Shown one piece after another: positions 54,719-63,876 of a stretch of 64,000 bases of DNA (the stretch's first letter is position 1; the number at the start of each line of letters is the position of its first letter). The stretch lies in NCBI GenBank assembly GCA_963681975.1, contig OY820613.1, forward strand, positions 2,046,001 to 2,110,000, read 5' to 3'. The position numbers and the translations under genes were made by a program. Under the pieces are notes generated by a model. That model saw only the letters and a program-made list of their open reading frames with translations, searched no databases and was not told the DNA's origin. The DNA comes from JANELJ01 sp024511395 (lineage in GTDB: Bacteria > Pseudomonadota > Gammaproteobacteria > GRL18).

Positions 54719-55030
54719 ATGAAAACTCTGTTATTGACCACGATTACTGCTATAGCACTGTCTGCCCTAGCCAATGTCTCAGCTGATGGACAACGAAGCT
54801 ATGGCGATGCTTGGTATGATCTGGAAAGAAAATATCCCTCACCAGAAAGACGTTACAGTAGAAGGGAGCTGGATCAGGCTCGCCGGCGAGCCAATAACTC
54901 TTTATGGATGGATACCTACGGACGCAGAGATCCCATTTACCAGAGCGATCAATACCGTGGACGTTCATCTGGATACGGTTACGGTTCTCGTCCCATGTAT
55001 AGAACTCGCTCCTCTTTCCCCGACTTTTAG
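54719..55030 (+). CDS. Small secreted Arg/Tyr-rich protein
   Basis: A 103-residue exported protein. The signal peptide is MKTLLLTTITAIALSALANVSA; the mature part is basic and rich in Arg, Tyr, Ser and Gly (RKYPSPERRYSRRELDQARR, RGRSSGYGYGSRP). No cysteine, no known domain. The composition, though not the sequence, recalls the Tyr/Gly-rich exported protein at 7220-7792. Function unknown. Confidence 0.6.
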   Translation: MKTLLLTTITAIALSALANVSADGQRSYGDAWYDLERKYPSPERRYSRRELDQARRRANNSLWMDTYGRRDPIYQSDQYRGRSSGYGYGSRPMYRTRSSFPDF

Positions 55031-55110
55031 TTTTATATATCGTATAGTTTTATAAATCGCATTTTATAGTTATCAGAAATATTAACATTAAAAAAGGATA
55101 AATAATATCA

Positions 55111-56091
55111 TTGATTAGAACGACCGCAATTTTAATTTTACTTACTCTCACCTTCTCACAAACCGCAATGGCCAAGGAGAACGTGATAAAATTTTCTCAT
55201 ATCACTACAGAAAAAACACCCAAAGGAAAGGCTGCCAATTATTTTAAAGAACTGGTGGAACAACGCCTTAAGGGTAAAGTCAGAGTCGAGATTTTTCCTA
55301 ATTCCCAGCTTTATAATGATAAAGAAGTCTTAAAAGCCCTGCTGCTGGGTGATGTGCAGATGGCTGCCCCCTCACTATCTAAGTTCGGCAAATACACCAA
55401 AAAATGGGGTATCTTTGATCTGCCTTTTCTGTTTAAGGATGCCAGTTCCGTTGAGTGTTTTACCAATAGCCCACAGGGACAGGCTTTATTAGGCGCTGCA
55501 GAAGATAAGGGCATCAAGGGACTGGCCTACTGGCTAAACGGCATGAAGCAGTTATCCGCCAATAAACCATTGCTGGTACCTGATGATGCTGCCGGAGAAA
55601 AATTCCGTATTATGAGTTCTGATGTTCTGGAAGCACAGTTCAAGACCGTTAAAGCCAATCCTCAGAAAATGTCCTTCTCTGAAGTTTATAATGCCCTGTC
55701 CACCGGTGTTATAGACGGTCAGGAAAATACCTGGTCCAATATCCGTACTAAGAAGTTTTATGAAGTTCAGAGTGACTTTACCGAGTCCAACCATGGCGTT
55801 CTGGAATATGTTCTGATCACCAGCACCGAGTTCTGGGACAGTCTGCCTAAAGATATTCAGAAAGAACTGAGCGCTATTATCAAGGAAGTTACCGCTAAAG
55901 AAACCCGCTGGGCACTGGAAGCGGCAGAAGAAGACAAGCAGTTTATCATTGCCTCAGGTCGCACCAAAGTCCACACTTTAACCAACCAGCAGCTTGAACT
56001 ATGGGCAGAAGTCATGAAGCCGGTCTGGAAAAAATTTGAAGCGGATATCGGCAAGGAAAATATTGATGCCGCACTTAAGTGCAATAATTAA
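55111..56091 (+). CDS. dctP: TRAP transporter solute-binding protein (DctP family)
   Basis: Periplasmic receptor that hands an organic acid to the DctQM membrane complex. The 326 residues start with a signal peptide (to about 21, ending TAMA), then IKFSHITTEKTPKGKAANYF, PNSQLYNDKEVLKALLLGDVQMAAPSLSKF, and the ligand-clamping Arg region EKFRIMSSDV, followed by GVIDGQENTWSNI. These are DctP features of C4-dicarboxylate-type receptors. The start appears to be TTG at 55111, with AAAAGGA upstream; no ATG is suitably placed. A strong terminator follows, and IS-C separates it from dctQ and dctM. Confidence 0.88.
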   Translation: MIRTTAILILLTLTFSQTAMAKENVIKFSHITTEKTPKGKAANYFKELVEQRLKGKVRVEIFPNSQLYNDKEVLKALLLGDVQMAAPSLSKFGKYTKKWGIFDLPFLFKDASSVECFTNSPQGQALLGAAEDKGIKGLAYWLNGMKQLSANKPLLVPDDAAGEKFRIMSSDVLEAQFKTVKANPQKMSFSEVYNALSTGVIDGQENTWSNIRTKKFYEVQSDFTESNHGVLEYVLITSTEFWDSLPKDIQKELSAIIKEVTAKETRWALEAAEEDKQFIIASGRTKVHTLTNQQLELWAEVMKPVWKKFEADIGKENIDAALKCNN

Positions 56092-56107
56092 TCTGTACTG
56101 ACCTCTT

Positions 56108-56163
56108 CCCCGTCTAATATCACTAATGTGTAATAATAGTGATATTAGACGGGGATTTTTTTA
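56108..56163 (+). terminator. Strong terminator after dctP
   Basis: An 18-bp perfect stem beginning CCCCGTCTAATATCACTA and its complement around an 11-base loop, followed by a run of seven Ts. In TRAP operons a hairpin here often limits dctQM relative to dctP. Confidence 0.85.
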
Positions 56164-56264
56164 TGCAATTATCATAGATATGATCTTTAGGAGTTGAAAT
56201 GAAGCCAATTTGATGATCAAATAGTTGTTATTCAGGCAATTATTTATCAACAAAAAGGGTTCAA

Positions 56265-57533
56265 ATGAAAAGAACCACATTATCAAAAAAACTAAAAGTC
56301 GTATTGAGTGAAAAGAAACTTAATAAACCGGGCAAAAACATAGGTTTTTCCCAACGATTAAGACAGATACCCCCTTTTCAGCTAATAGTGAGTATGATTA
56401 CGGCTATGGGTGATAAAGAGACAAGGCATTTTTCGGAAATTCATCGTTACTTTAACCAGTTAACGAATAAAAATGTCCGTTATAAGCCCTTTCATAATCA
56501 ATTAGCAAAACCTGAATTTGCGCAATTGATGAGAGATGTTGCAGATAAAGTTTTTAATCACCGGGTAAATACAAAACTGAAATGTAATCATCCGGTTCTG
56601 GCCAGTTTTGATAAATTACTTATCCGGGATGGCAGTTCATTTGCTATCCATAAGGCACTGAAAAAGAATTATCCCGGGCGATTTACAGCAATTAGTCCAA
56701 CAGCCGTGGAATTGCATGTCACCTACTACTTAAAAACCGGAGGCATAGAAAAAAGCACACTGACACCGGATAGTTTTTTCAGAACGAGCAGAGTTACCAG
56801 ACGTTCATGAACTGGAAAATCAGTTATTATCAGGTGACCGTAGCTACTATTCAGGTCAACTGATTAATGAAACAGATGACCATGGAGGGTATTATATTTT
56901 ACGGGCAATGAGACTTTCCAGGATAGCGGTTCACCGAGCCACCAGAGAAGATGGGCAAGTCATTAACAAAAGAACTAAACCATTGTCTGATTTGGTAAAA
57001 TCTCTGCCAAAACGACAATTAATTGATATGATTGTGGAGATTGATGGCAGAGAAACAAGGCTGATTGCAATCTGGAGCCCCAAAGAAAAAAGGCATACAT
57101 TTTTAGTTACAAATCTGAAAGCAGAACAGTTTTCAGCGACACAAATCAGCCAGTTATATCGTTTACGCTGGCAGATTGAGTTGTTATTTAAAGAGTGCAA
57201 GTCTCATAATAACTTGCAGGTGTTCCAAACCAGTAATTGCGCATTGATGGAAGCTTTGGTTTGGAGCAGTTTAATCGCGACGATTCTGAAACGATTTATA
57301 TGTAGTAGCATAGAACAATTTTGCCAAATGGCGATGTCAACGTTGACGGTCTCCAAAACAACCGTTTACTGGTGGTATTCATTATTGGAATCCATTGTTA
57401 AACATAAACGAAAACAATTAACGGATGTGCTTGAAAGAACATATTTTTTCCTGAAAGAAAATGCCGGCATAGCTCATCCTAAACGAGATAAGTCTACTGG
57501 ACTTTATCAGTTTGGTGTAGAACCTAATTAGTC
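56265..57533 (+). pseudogene. IS-C transposase (IS4 family), frameshifted
   Basis: Two frames: 56265-56810 with KLLIRDGSSFAIHKALKK (first catalytic Asp) and 56908-57531 with FLVTNLKAEQFSATQI and YRLRWQIELLFKECK, the Y-(2)-R-(3)-E-(6)-K motif of IS4 transposases. A one-base shift near 56790 separates them (ERAELPDVHELENQL continues in the second frame). The C-terminus ends GVEPN at the IS-A10 junction; in the duplicated copy the same region reads on to IGVTS. About 430 residues if repaired. Confidence 0.85.
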
Positions 57534-59028
57534 CGACCTGAATAAATCATAGCACATTGATTTATAAAGAAATGTTGGCGAATTATGGGTGTTAAATTTG
57601 CAGGTTTTTGGTAAAATAAGCCTTATTACCTTGCAAATTTCCAGACCAGAATGAAGCCAAAGAAACAGCCAAAAATACCTCAGGAAGACCTGTTCAGGAT
57701 GCGCCTTGAAAACATGCTGGACATAAACCATGAGTTGATTAAGTTATCAAAACACATAGATTGGGAAAGTCCTGATAAAGAATGGGGCGCTCTGTTTGTA
57801 TCCACTAAAGGTGCTCCTGCCATACGCACTCGATTGATTGCAGGATTGCATTACCTGAAACACCTTCATGATTTATCAGATAAACAGGTAGTAAAAGGCT
57901 GGACAGAAAATCCGTACTGGCAGTATTTCTGTGGTGAAGAATACTTTCAGCATAAAATGCCTATACACCCTACGACCATGACCAAATGGCGTAACCGGCC
58001 GGGTAAATCAGGCAGTGAAAAATTACTGATTGAAACCATTAAAGCCGGACTAAAGAGTAAAACCATAAAGCCCGGCAGTTTAAAGAAAGTCACGGTAGAT
58101 ACTACCGTACAGGAAAAGAACATCGCTTTTCCAACCGATTCAAAGCTCCTGAACAAAGCCAGAGAAAACCTGGTTAAACTGTCCAAAGAGCACGGTATTA
58201 AACTGCGCCAGAACTATAATCGGGTTGGGCCGCAATATGTACTAATGGCCAGTCGTTATGCACATGCAAAACAGTTTAAACGCACGAAGAAAATGAACAA
58301 TAAACTGAAATCCCGTTTAGGTCGTGTTAAACGGGATATTGAACGACAACTGCCCAATTATTCTGTTGATATTCAGTCTCTGTTTGAAATAGCTCTAAAA
58401 CAGGCTCAGAAATTAATTGAGCAGGAGCAGCACAGTAAGAACAAGCTTTACAGTTTACATGCTCCTGAAGTTGAGTGTATCAGTAAAGGCAAAGCTCATA
58501 AGCCTTATGAATTTGGTGTTAAAACCAGTATCGCGGTAACTAACAAGGAAGGCTTTGTTATTGGTGCTCAAAGTTGTCCGGGCAATCCTTATGATGGACA
58601 CACTCCACTGCCACAACTGGAACAGATAAAACAGTTTACAGCCGTACAGCCGGAACAGTGCTTTGTTGACCGGGGTTATCGTGGACATGAAGTAAAAGAC
58701 ACTAAAGTTTTTATCTCAGGTCAGAAGCGAGGCGTTACCCGAAGTATTAAAAAGGCATTAAAACGGCGCAGTGCGATTGAGCCTGAAATCGGTCATATGA
58801 AAAACGATGGCCGTTTAGATCGCTGCTACCTCAAAGGTGCAGTCGGTGATGCCATTAATGTGGTTATGGTAGCCGCTGGACATAACTTAAGAAAGATCCT
58901 CAATAAGCTCCGGCTTTTGTGGCTCAAAATTATTTCCGGTTTGATGGGATATTTTATCAAACCAGAACAATCAGCCGCTTTAAACCTGGCTTGATGTCAG
59001 GCTTAAAACGGTATTATTCAGGTTGAAC
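57531..59028 (+). mobile_element. IS-A copy 10 (A10), inside IS-C
   Basis: 1498 bp. The left flank is TAATTA and the right flank TATGTA, so no direct repeat. The right flank lies 230 bp further upstream in IS-C coordinates than the left flank, so the two sides come from separate insertion events joined by recombination. Confidence 0.93.
57651..58994 (+). CDS. IS5-family transposase of IS-A copy A10
   Basis: Intact 447-residue DDE transposase with MKPKKQ, HIDWESPDKE, LSDKQVV and HPTTM (the last two as in A7), plus private KRTKKM, FEIALKQ and GHTPLPQ. Confidence 0.93.
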   Translation: MKPKKQPKIPQEDLFRMRLENMLDINHELIKLSKHIDWESPDKEWGALFVSTKGAPAIRTRLIAGLHYLKHLHDLSDKQVVKGWTENPYWQYFCGEEYFQHKMPIHPTTMTKWRNRPGKSGSEKLLIETIKAGLKSKTIKPGSLKKVTVDTTVQEKNIAFPTDSKLLNKARENLVKLSKEHGIKLRQNYNRVGPQYVLMASRYAHAKQFKRTKKMNNKLKSRLGRVKRDIERQLPNYSVDIQSLFEIALKQAQKLIEQEQHSKNKLYSLHAPEVECISKGKAHKPYEFGVKTSIAVTNKEGFVIGAQSCPGNPYDGHTPLPQLEQIKQFTAVQPEQCFVDRGYRGHEVKDTKVFISGQKRGVTRSIKKALKRRSAIEPEIGHMKNDGRLDRCYLKGAVGDAINVVMVAAGHNLRKILNKLRLLWLKIISGLMGYFIKPEQSAALNLA

Positions 59029-59272
59029 TATGTAGTAGCATAGAACAATTTTGCCAAATGGAGATGTCAACGTTGACGCTCTCCAAAACAACCGTTTAGT
59101 GGTGGTATTCATTATTGGAATCCATTGTTAACCATAAACGAAAACAATTAACGGATGTGCTTGAAAGAACATATTTTTTCCTGAAAGAAAATGCCGGCAG
59201 AGCTCATCCTAAACGAGATAAGTCTACTGGACTTTATCAGTTTGGTGTAGAACCTAATATTGGAGTTACATC
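59029..59272 (+). pseudogene. Duplicated 3' end of the IS-C transposase
   Basis: Repeats the last 80 or so codons of the IS-C transposase (SSIEQFCQMEMSTLTLSKTT, then TAG where the other copy has Tyr in TVYWW, later ERTYFFLKENAGRAHPKRD and GVEPNIGVTS). Differs from the left copy at several bases. Confidence 0.8.
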
Positions 59273-59376
59273 CTGATGGGTAAACTATTGAAACGAAATG
59301 ATAAAATCCTTAAAGACATACCTGTGATGCAATTATAACTGTTCAGCGTATTTAGATTTACAGGTCAGGTTTTTAT

Positions 59377-59922
59377 ATGAGCAAAATTATTGATTATATT
59401 GAAGAAGGTTTTATAGCCCTGTTACTAACCGCCATGACTGTAGTCACCTTTTCTCAGGTCGTGGCCCGCTATGTATTTAACTCCGGTGCAGTCTGGGCTC
59501 TGGAATTAAGCACCTACTTGTTTGCCTGGCTGGTCATGTTTGGAGCAGCCTATTGCGTTAAAAAAGGCATACACATCGGCATTGATGCCTTTGTTAATTT
59601 ATTTACCGCTAAAATCCGCCGTTATATCACCCTGCTGTCCATCAGTTTATGCATGCTCTATTGCGGTATTCTGTTTAAAGGCAGCTGGGACTATGTGGCC
59701 AAGCTGAAAAAAATCGGACTGGAAGCAGAAGATATACCGATACTTGAATGGCAAATTAAAATTATCCTGCCCATTGGCTTTACCCTGATCTTCTACCGCT
59801 TAATTGAAGTGGCCTGGAAGGTAATAAAAGGCGAGGTGGACAGTATGCACTTTGTCAATGAAACCCGGGAATTACTGGACGAGATTGATCACTCACCCAA
59901 ACCTGAACAGGGGATAAAATAA
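59377..59922 (+). CDS. dctQ: TRAP transporter small membrane subunit (DctQ family)
   Basis: A 181-residue inner-membrane protein with four predicted helices: LLLTAMTVVTFSQVVARYVF, WALELSTYLFAWLVMFGAAY with the family Glu-Leu-Ser, KKGIHIGIDAFVNLF, and an ILPIGFTLIFYRLIEVAW helix. It bridges dctP and the dctM channel. It overlaps dctM by one base (TAATG). Its native 5' region, which once joined it to dctP, is now broken by IS-C, and transcription must come from within or beyond the IS. Confidence 0.9.
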   Translation: MSKIIDYIEEGFIALLLTAMTVVTFSQVVARYVFNSGAVWALELSTYLFAWLVMFGAAYCVKKGIHIGIDAFVNLFTAKIRRYITLLSISLCMLYCGILFKGSWDYVAKLKKIGLEAEDIPILEWQIKIILPIGFTLIFYRLIEVAWKVIKGEVDSMHFVNETRELLDEIDHSPKPEQGIK

Positions 59923-61166
59923 TGGTGGCCGCCTCCCTGTTTATTATGCTGCTGCTGTTTATGCTGATCAGCGTTCCCGTTGCTTTTGCACTGGGACTGT
60001 CCAGCACCCTGACCATTCTGTTTTTTTCCACTGAATCCATGGCTTCTCTGGCCGGTAAAATTTTTACCTCTATGGAGCATTACACCCTAATGGCCATCCC
60101 TTTCTTTATTCTGGCTTCTGCATTTCTAACCACCGGCGGAGCCGCCCGCCGACTGGTGGACTTTACCGTTGATAGTGTCGGCTGGCTGCGCGGCGGTCTG
60201 GCCATGGCTTCGGTACTGGCCTGCATGATGTTTGCAGCGGTGTCCGGCTCCTCTCCCGCTACAGTAGTAGCCATTGGCTCTATTGTTATTGCTGGCATGG
60301 TACGCGAGGGATATGCCCAGTCCTTTGCGGCCGGTGTTATCAGTACCGCTGGCACCATGGGTATACTTATTCCGCCATCCATTGTAATGGTGGTTTATGC
60401 CGCAGCCACCGATGTATCCGTAGGTCGAATGTTTATTGCTGGGGTCATCCCCGGTCTGCTTATTGGCATCATTATGATGATCACCATTTATTTTGTCGCT
60501 CGGAAAAAGAATTTTCCCAGTGTGCCCTTTAAAGGTATGGCTCAGTTAAGCCGCTCTGCATTCAGCGCCGCCGGGGGCCTGTTTCTGATTATCATTATTA
60601 TGGGCGGCATCTACGGCGGTATATTCACCCCGACCGAAGCCGCTGCAGTCGCCGCCGTATATGCTTTTTTCATTTCGGTATTTGCCTATCGCGATATTAA
60701 ACTGCGTCATATCCCCAAAGTACTGGTTGATGCAGGCAAAACCAGTGTTATGCTGATGTTTATTATTGCCAATGCCATGCTGTTCGCCTTTGTACTGACA
60801 TCAGAACGTATCCCCCATGAAATTGCCCAGTGGATCGTTTCCATTGGCCTGCCAATCTGGGGATTTTTACTAATAGTTAATATTATGCTACTGATAGCAG
60901 GTAATTTTATGGAACCTTCCGGTATTCTGCTGATTATGGCCCCTATTTTATTCCCCATTGCCATCCAGCTGGGAATTGACCCTATTCACCTGGGGATTAT
61001 TATGGTGGTTAATATGGAAATAGGCATGATCACCCCGCCGGTAGGACTTAATTTATTCGTGACCTCAGGGATCAACGGAATGAGCATGATTGAAGTCATT
61101 AAAGCCACCTATCCTTGGCTGTTATTACTGCTCAGTTTCCTGATGATTATTACCTATGTTCCCTAG
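59922..61166 (+). CDS. dctM: TRAP transporter large membrane subunit (DctM family)
   Basis: A 414-residue sodium-driven permease with about eleven hydrophobic helices. Family features include MAIPFFILASAFLTTGGAARRLVDF, MFAAVSGSSPATVVAIGSIV, MGILIPPSIVMVVYAAATDVSVGRMFIAG (the substrate/Na+ hairpin region), IYGGIFTPTEAAAVAAVYAFF and MITPPVGLNLFVTSGI. Last gene of the transporter. Confidence 0.93.
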   Translation: MVAASLFIMLLLFMLISVPVAFALGLSSTLTILFFSTESMASLAGKIFTSMEHYTLMAIPFFILASAFLTTGGAARRLVDFTVDSVGWLRGGLAMASVLACMMFAAVSGSSPATVVAIGSIVIAGMVREGYAQSFAAGVISTAGTMGILIPPSIVMVVYAAATDVSVGRMFIAGVIPGLLIGIIMMITIYFVARKKNFPSVPFKGMAQLSRSAFSAAGGLFLIIIIMGGIYGGIFTPTEAAAVAAVYAFFISVFAYRDIKLRHIPKVLVDAGKTSVMLMFIIANAMLFAFVLTSERIPHEIAQWIVSIGLPIWGFLLIVNIMLLIAGNFMEPSGILLIMAPILFPIAIQLGIDPIHLGIIMVVNMEIGMITPPVGLNLFVTSGINGMSMIEVIKATYPWLLLLLSFLMIITYVP

Positions 61167-61253
61167 GTATCCATTTTTCTGCCTAATTTATTAATGGGAC
61201 CGGAAACTGTTAATATGTAGCTTGCTAATAAAACAAACAACAGGAAAAAGGCA

Positions 61254-61751
61254 ATGAAATTAATCCACCCAATGCTGTTCAGCTTTTTTACCGGACTGAT
61301 TCTCTCAGTGCCCGCTTATGCAGAGGATGATTTAATGGTCAGTTCCAGAAACCTGACCTTATCTACAGCCATAAAAATTGCCCAAGCAGCTATTGTAGAA
61401 TGTACAAAAAAAGGCATTCAGATTGGTGTTACAGTCGTTGACCGGCAAGGGGTTGTACAGGTTACCCTGCGTGATACCATTGCGGCTCCCATCACCCTGC
61501 CTATCAGTAAAGGCAAAGCTTTTACTGCGGTTAATTTTAATGCACCCACATCGGCCCTTGGAGACAGAGCTAATGGCCCCATTGGCCGTGCTCCCGGTAT
61601 TATTATGTCTGCCGGGGGTTTACCTATCCAAGCAGGCGGCTCATTACTTGGGGGTATAGGTGTCAGTGGCGCACCTTCTGGAAAAACAGACGAACAATGT
61701 GCTCAGGCAGGAATTAAGGCAGTACTTGATGATCTTGAAATGTCCATGTAA
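61254..61751 (+). CDS. Secreted GlcG/HbpS-like (DUF336) protein
   Basis: A 165-residue exported protein with a signal peptide ending PAYAE. LTLSTAIKIAQAAIVECTKKGIQIGVTVVDRQG, SKGKAFTAVNFNAPTSALGD and GGLPIQAGGSLLGGIGVSGAPSG match the heme-binding-protein-like GlcG/HbpS fold. The family binds heme or corrin-like ligands or acts in glycolate/diol pathways; the role here is open. It follows dctM by 87 bp, so it could belong to the same transcript and help with the TRAP substrate. Confidence 0.85.
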   Translation: MKLIHPMLFSFFTGLILSVPAYAEDDLMVSSRNLTLSTAIKIAQAAIVECTKKGIQIGVTVVDRQGVVQVTLRDTIAAPITLPISKGKAFTAVNFNAPTSALGDRANGPIGRAPGIIMSAGGLPIQAGGSLLGGIGVSGAPSGKTDEQCAQAGIKAVLDDLEMSM

Positions 61752-61830
61752 AAATTACATGTTGACCTGAGATAAAAATTGTTTGGGAAAGTTTAAAAAT
61801 TTCTAGATATAGAAAGAAGCTGAAAAATAA

Positions 61831-61918
61831 TGGCGAAGAGGGGGGGATTCGAACCCCCGAAACCTTTCGGTTTACACACTTTCCAGGCGTGCGCCTTCGA
61901 CCACTCGGCCACCTCTCC
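61831..61918 (-). tRNA. tRNA-Ser (anticodon GGA)
   Basis: Class II tRNA of 88 nt read on the minus strand: acceptor arm GGAGAGG with CCTCTTC, D-arm GGCCGAGTGGTCGAAGGC, anticodon loop CTGGAAA (GGA, decoding UCC/UCU), a long variable arm ACCGAAAGGT and T-arm GGGGGTTCGAATCCCCC. The CCA end is encoded (61833-61831). Confidence 0.97.
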
Positions 61919-61971
61919 ACGAATTCAGTCGGGCAGAATAAACTACTTGGGGTATAAAATCAAGGATATTG

Positions 61972-63876
61972 TTATTTTTTTGCTTCCAGAAGTTCCCAGC
62001 GTTTATAGGTATTTTCCAGTTCCCTGTTAAGGCCTTCCAGTTCCGCCAGTTTTTTATTAATAAAAAACTTTTCCTGCTGGTAAAAGTCAGGCTCAGCTAT
62101 TTCGGCTTCTATTTCTGTCTGCTGTTCTTCCAGCTGCTCGATTTTAGCCGGCAGTTTTTCGAGTTCCTTCTGTTCGCTAAAGGTAAGTTTGGCAACAGTA
62201 TTATTATTGCCTGATGCCTTTGGTTCTTTATCAGACTTTATTTTTTGCTGCTGTGGTTTTTTGCCAGAATCTTTGCTATCCACTGGTTCTTTGCACTGTC
62301 TGAGCCAGTCGTCATAACCACCGACGTATTCATTTAGTTCCCCGTTTTCAAACACCAGGGAACTGGTGATCACATTATTTAAAAAAGCGCGGTCATGGCT
62401 GACAATAATCAGGGTACCCTGGTATTCCATTAACAGGGATTCCAGCAGTTCCAGAGTGTCGCTGTCCAGATCATTGGTGGGTTCATCCAGCACCATTAGA
62501 TTGGCCGGTTTGGTAAACAGCTTGGCCAGCAGCAGGCGGTTACGTTCACCGCCCGATAAGGCCCGAACAGGTACTTTGGCCCGCTGCGAAGAAAACAGAA
62601 AATCTCTTAAATAACTGTACACATGACGATCCCGGCCGTTAATGGACACATATTCCCTGCCCTGTCCAATATTTTCCAGAATGCTTTTGTCTTCATCCAG
62701 CTGATCACGCAGCTGGTCAAAATAGGCAATTTCCAGCTTGGTACCGAGTTTGAGGATACCGCTGTGCGGTGCTAGTTTTCCCAGCAGTAAATTTAACAGG
62801 GTTGTTTTACCCACACCATTAGGGCCGATAATCCCAATGCGGTCACCGCGCAAAATCAGGGTTGAAAAATCCTTAACGATGTAATGATTTTCATATTCAA
62901 AGCTAATGTTCTCAACTTCAATAACCAGCTTGCCGGATTTTTTCTGATCATCCACTTCCAGTCTGGCTTTGCCCTGCAGATTTCTACGCTGACTGCGTTC
63001 ATCCCGCATGGCCTTAAGGGCTCTTACCCTGCCTTCATTACAGGTTCGACGGGCTTTAATGCCCTGACGGATCCAGACTTCTTCTTCCGCCAGCTTTTTA
63101 TCAAACAGTTCATTAGCTTTGGCTTCCGCATGCAGAAGTTCTTCCTTGCGGCGTAAATAGGTCTGGTAATCACAGGGAAAGGACACCAGCTTACCTCGAT
63201 CCAGCTCCAGAATGCGGGTGGCCACATTTTGCAGAAATATCCGGTCATGAGTAATAAACAGTACACAGCCGCTGTAACTTTTAAGGAAATTTTCCAGCCA
63301 GAGAATGGATTCTATATCCAGGTGGTTGGTCGGCTCATCCAGCATCAGAATATCCGACTCATTAGCCAGGGCTTTAGCCAGCATAACCCGGCGTTTTAAA
63401 CCGCCGGACATATTTTCAATTAAATCATCCCCATTAAGCTGTAGACGGGAAATGGTTTCTTCCACTATCTGCACCATAGACCAGCCATTAATCGCTTCCA
63501 GATCATGCTGAATGGTTTCCATTTTTTTTAAGGCCTGCTCATCTCCCTGACTGACTTCATGCAGCACATGGTGATAATCCTGTAATAACTGTGCCGCATT
63601 GCCCATACCGGAACTGACAATATTAAACACACTGCCGGTTGCTTCATGGGGAACTTCCTGAGACAGGGACGCCACCACCAGGCCGTCTTTCTTACGAATA
63701 TCCCCTTCATCCGGCTGCATTTCACCCTGAATTAAACGCATTAAGGTGGTTTTACCCGTACCATTACGCCCAATCAGACAGACTCTCTCCCCTCTGTCCA
63801 GGGAAAAACTGGCATGATCCAGCAGCACATGAGTACCAAAGGCCAGGCTAAGATCATCAATGGAAAAAATGGACAT
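61972..63876 (-). CDS. uup: ABC-F family ATPase Uup
   Basis: Soluble ABC-F protein with two ATPase domains and no membrane part, acting on DNA transposon excision stability and on ribosomes. About 634 residues: first Walker A GRNGTGKTTLM and signature MSGGLKRRV; linker rich in charged residues with RRTCNEGRVRALKAMRDER; second Walker A GPNGVGKTTLLN and signature LSGGERNRLLL; C-terminal coiled coil (about 560-634: EKLPAKIEQLEEQQTEIEAE). The ATG at 63876 (MSIFSIDDLSLAFG) is preferred to an upstream TTG. tRNA-Ser lies 54 bp downstream of its stop on the same strand. Confidence 0.93.
   Translation of the reverse strand: MSIFSIDDLSLAFGTHVLLDHASFSLDRGERVCLIGRNGTGKTTLMRLIQGEMQPDEGDIRKKDGLVVASLSQEVPHEATGSVFNIVSSGMGNAAQLLQDYHHVLHEVSQGDEQALKKMETIQHDLEAINGWSMVQIVEETISRLQLNGDDLIENMSGGLKRRVMLAKALANESDILMLDEPTNHLDIESILWLENFLKSYSGCVLFITHDRIFLQNVATRILELDRGKLVSFPCDYQTYLRRKEELLHAEAKANELFDKKLAEEEVWIRQGIKARRTCNEGRVRALKAMRDERSQRRNLQGKARLEVDDQKKSGKLVIEVENISFEYENHYIVKDFSTLILRGDRIGIIGPNGVGKTTLLNLLLGKLAPHSGILKLGTKLEIAYFDQLRDQLDEDKSILENIGQGREYVSINGRDRHVYSYLRDFLFSSQRAKVPVRALSGGERNRLLLAKLFTKPANLMVLDEPTNDLDSDTLELLESLLMEYQGTLIIVSHDRAFLNNVITSSLVFENGELNEYVGGYDDWLRQCKEPVDSKDSGKKPQQQKIKSDKEPKASGNNNTVAKLTFSEQKELEKLPAKIEQLEEQQTEIEAEIAEPDFYQQEKFFINKKLAELEGLNRELENTYKRWELLEAKK

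Larger units (their letters stand above)
56173..59326 (+). mobile_element. IS4-family element IS-C, with IS-A10 nested and a partial duplication
   Basis: Imperfect inverted ends CATAGATATGATCTTTAGG and CACAGGTATGTCTTTAAGG, with the 10-bp direct repeat ATGCAATTAT on both sides (56163-56172, 59327-59336). It lies between dctP and dctQ. A stretch of about 230 bp from the 3' end of its transposase occurs on both sides of IS-A10 (57300-57530 and 59029-59258) with several base differences, so the element is a hybrid of two IS-C copies. Confidence 0.85.

Noticed and set aside
5260..58688. Recurrent 77-79-codon open frames opposite each IS-A transposase
   Set aside because: They lie fully antisense to the transposase, recur only because the IS recurs, and lack ribosome sites.
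61714..61920. Minus-strand open frame containing RWPSGRRRTPGKCVNRKV
   Set aside because: This is the familiar spurious translation of a tRNA gene; tRNA-Ser occupies 61831-61918.
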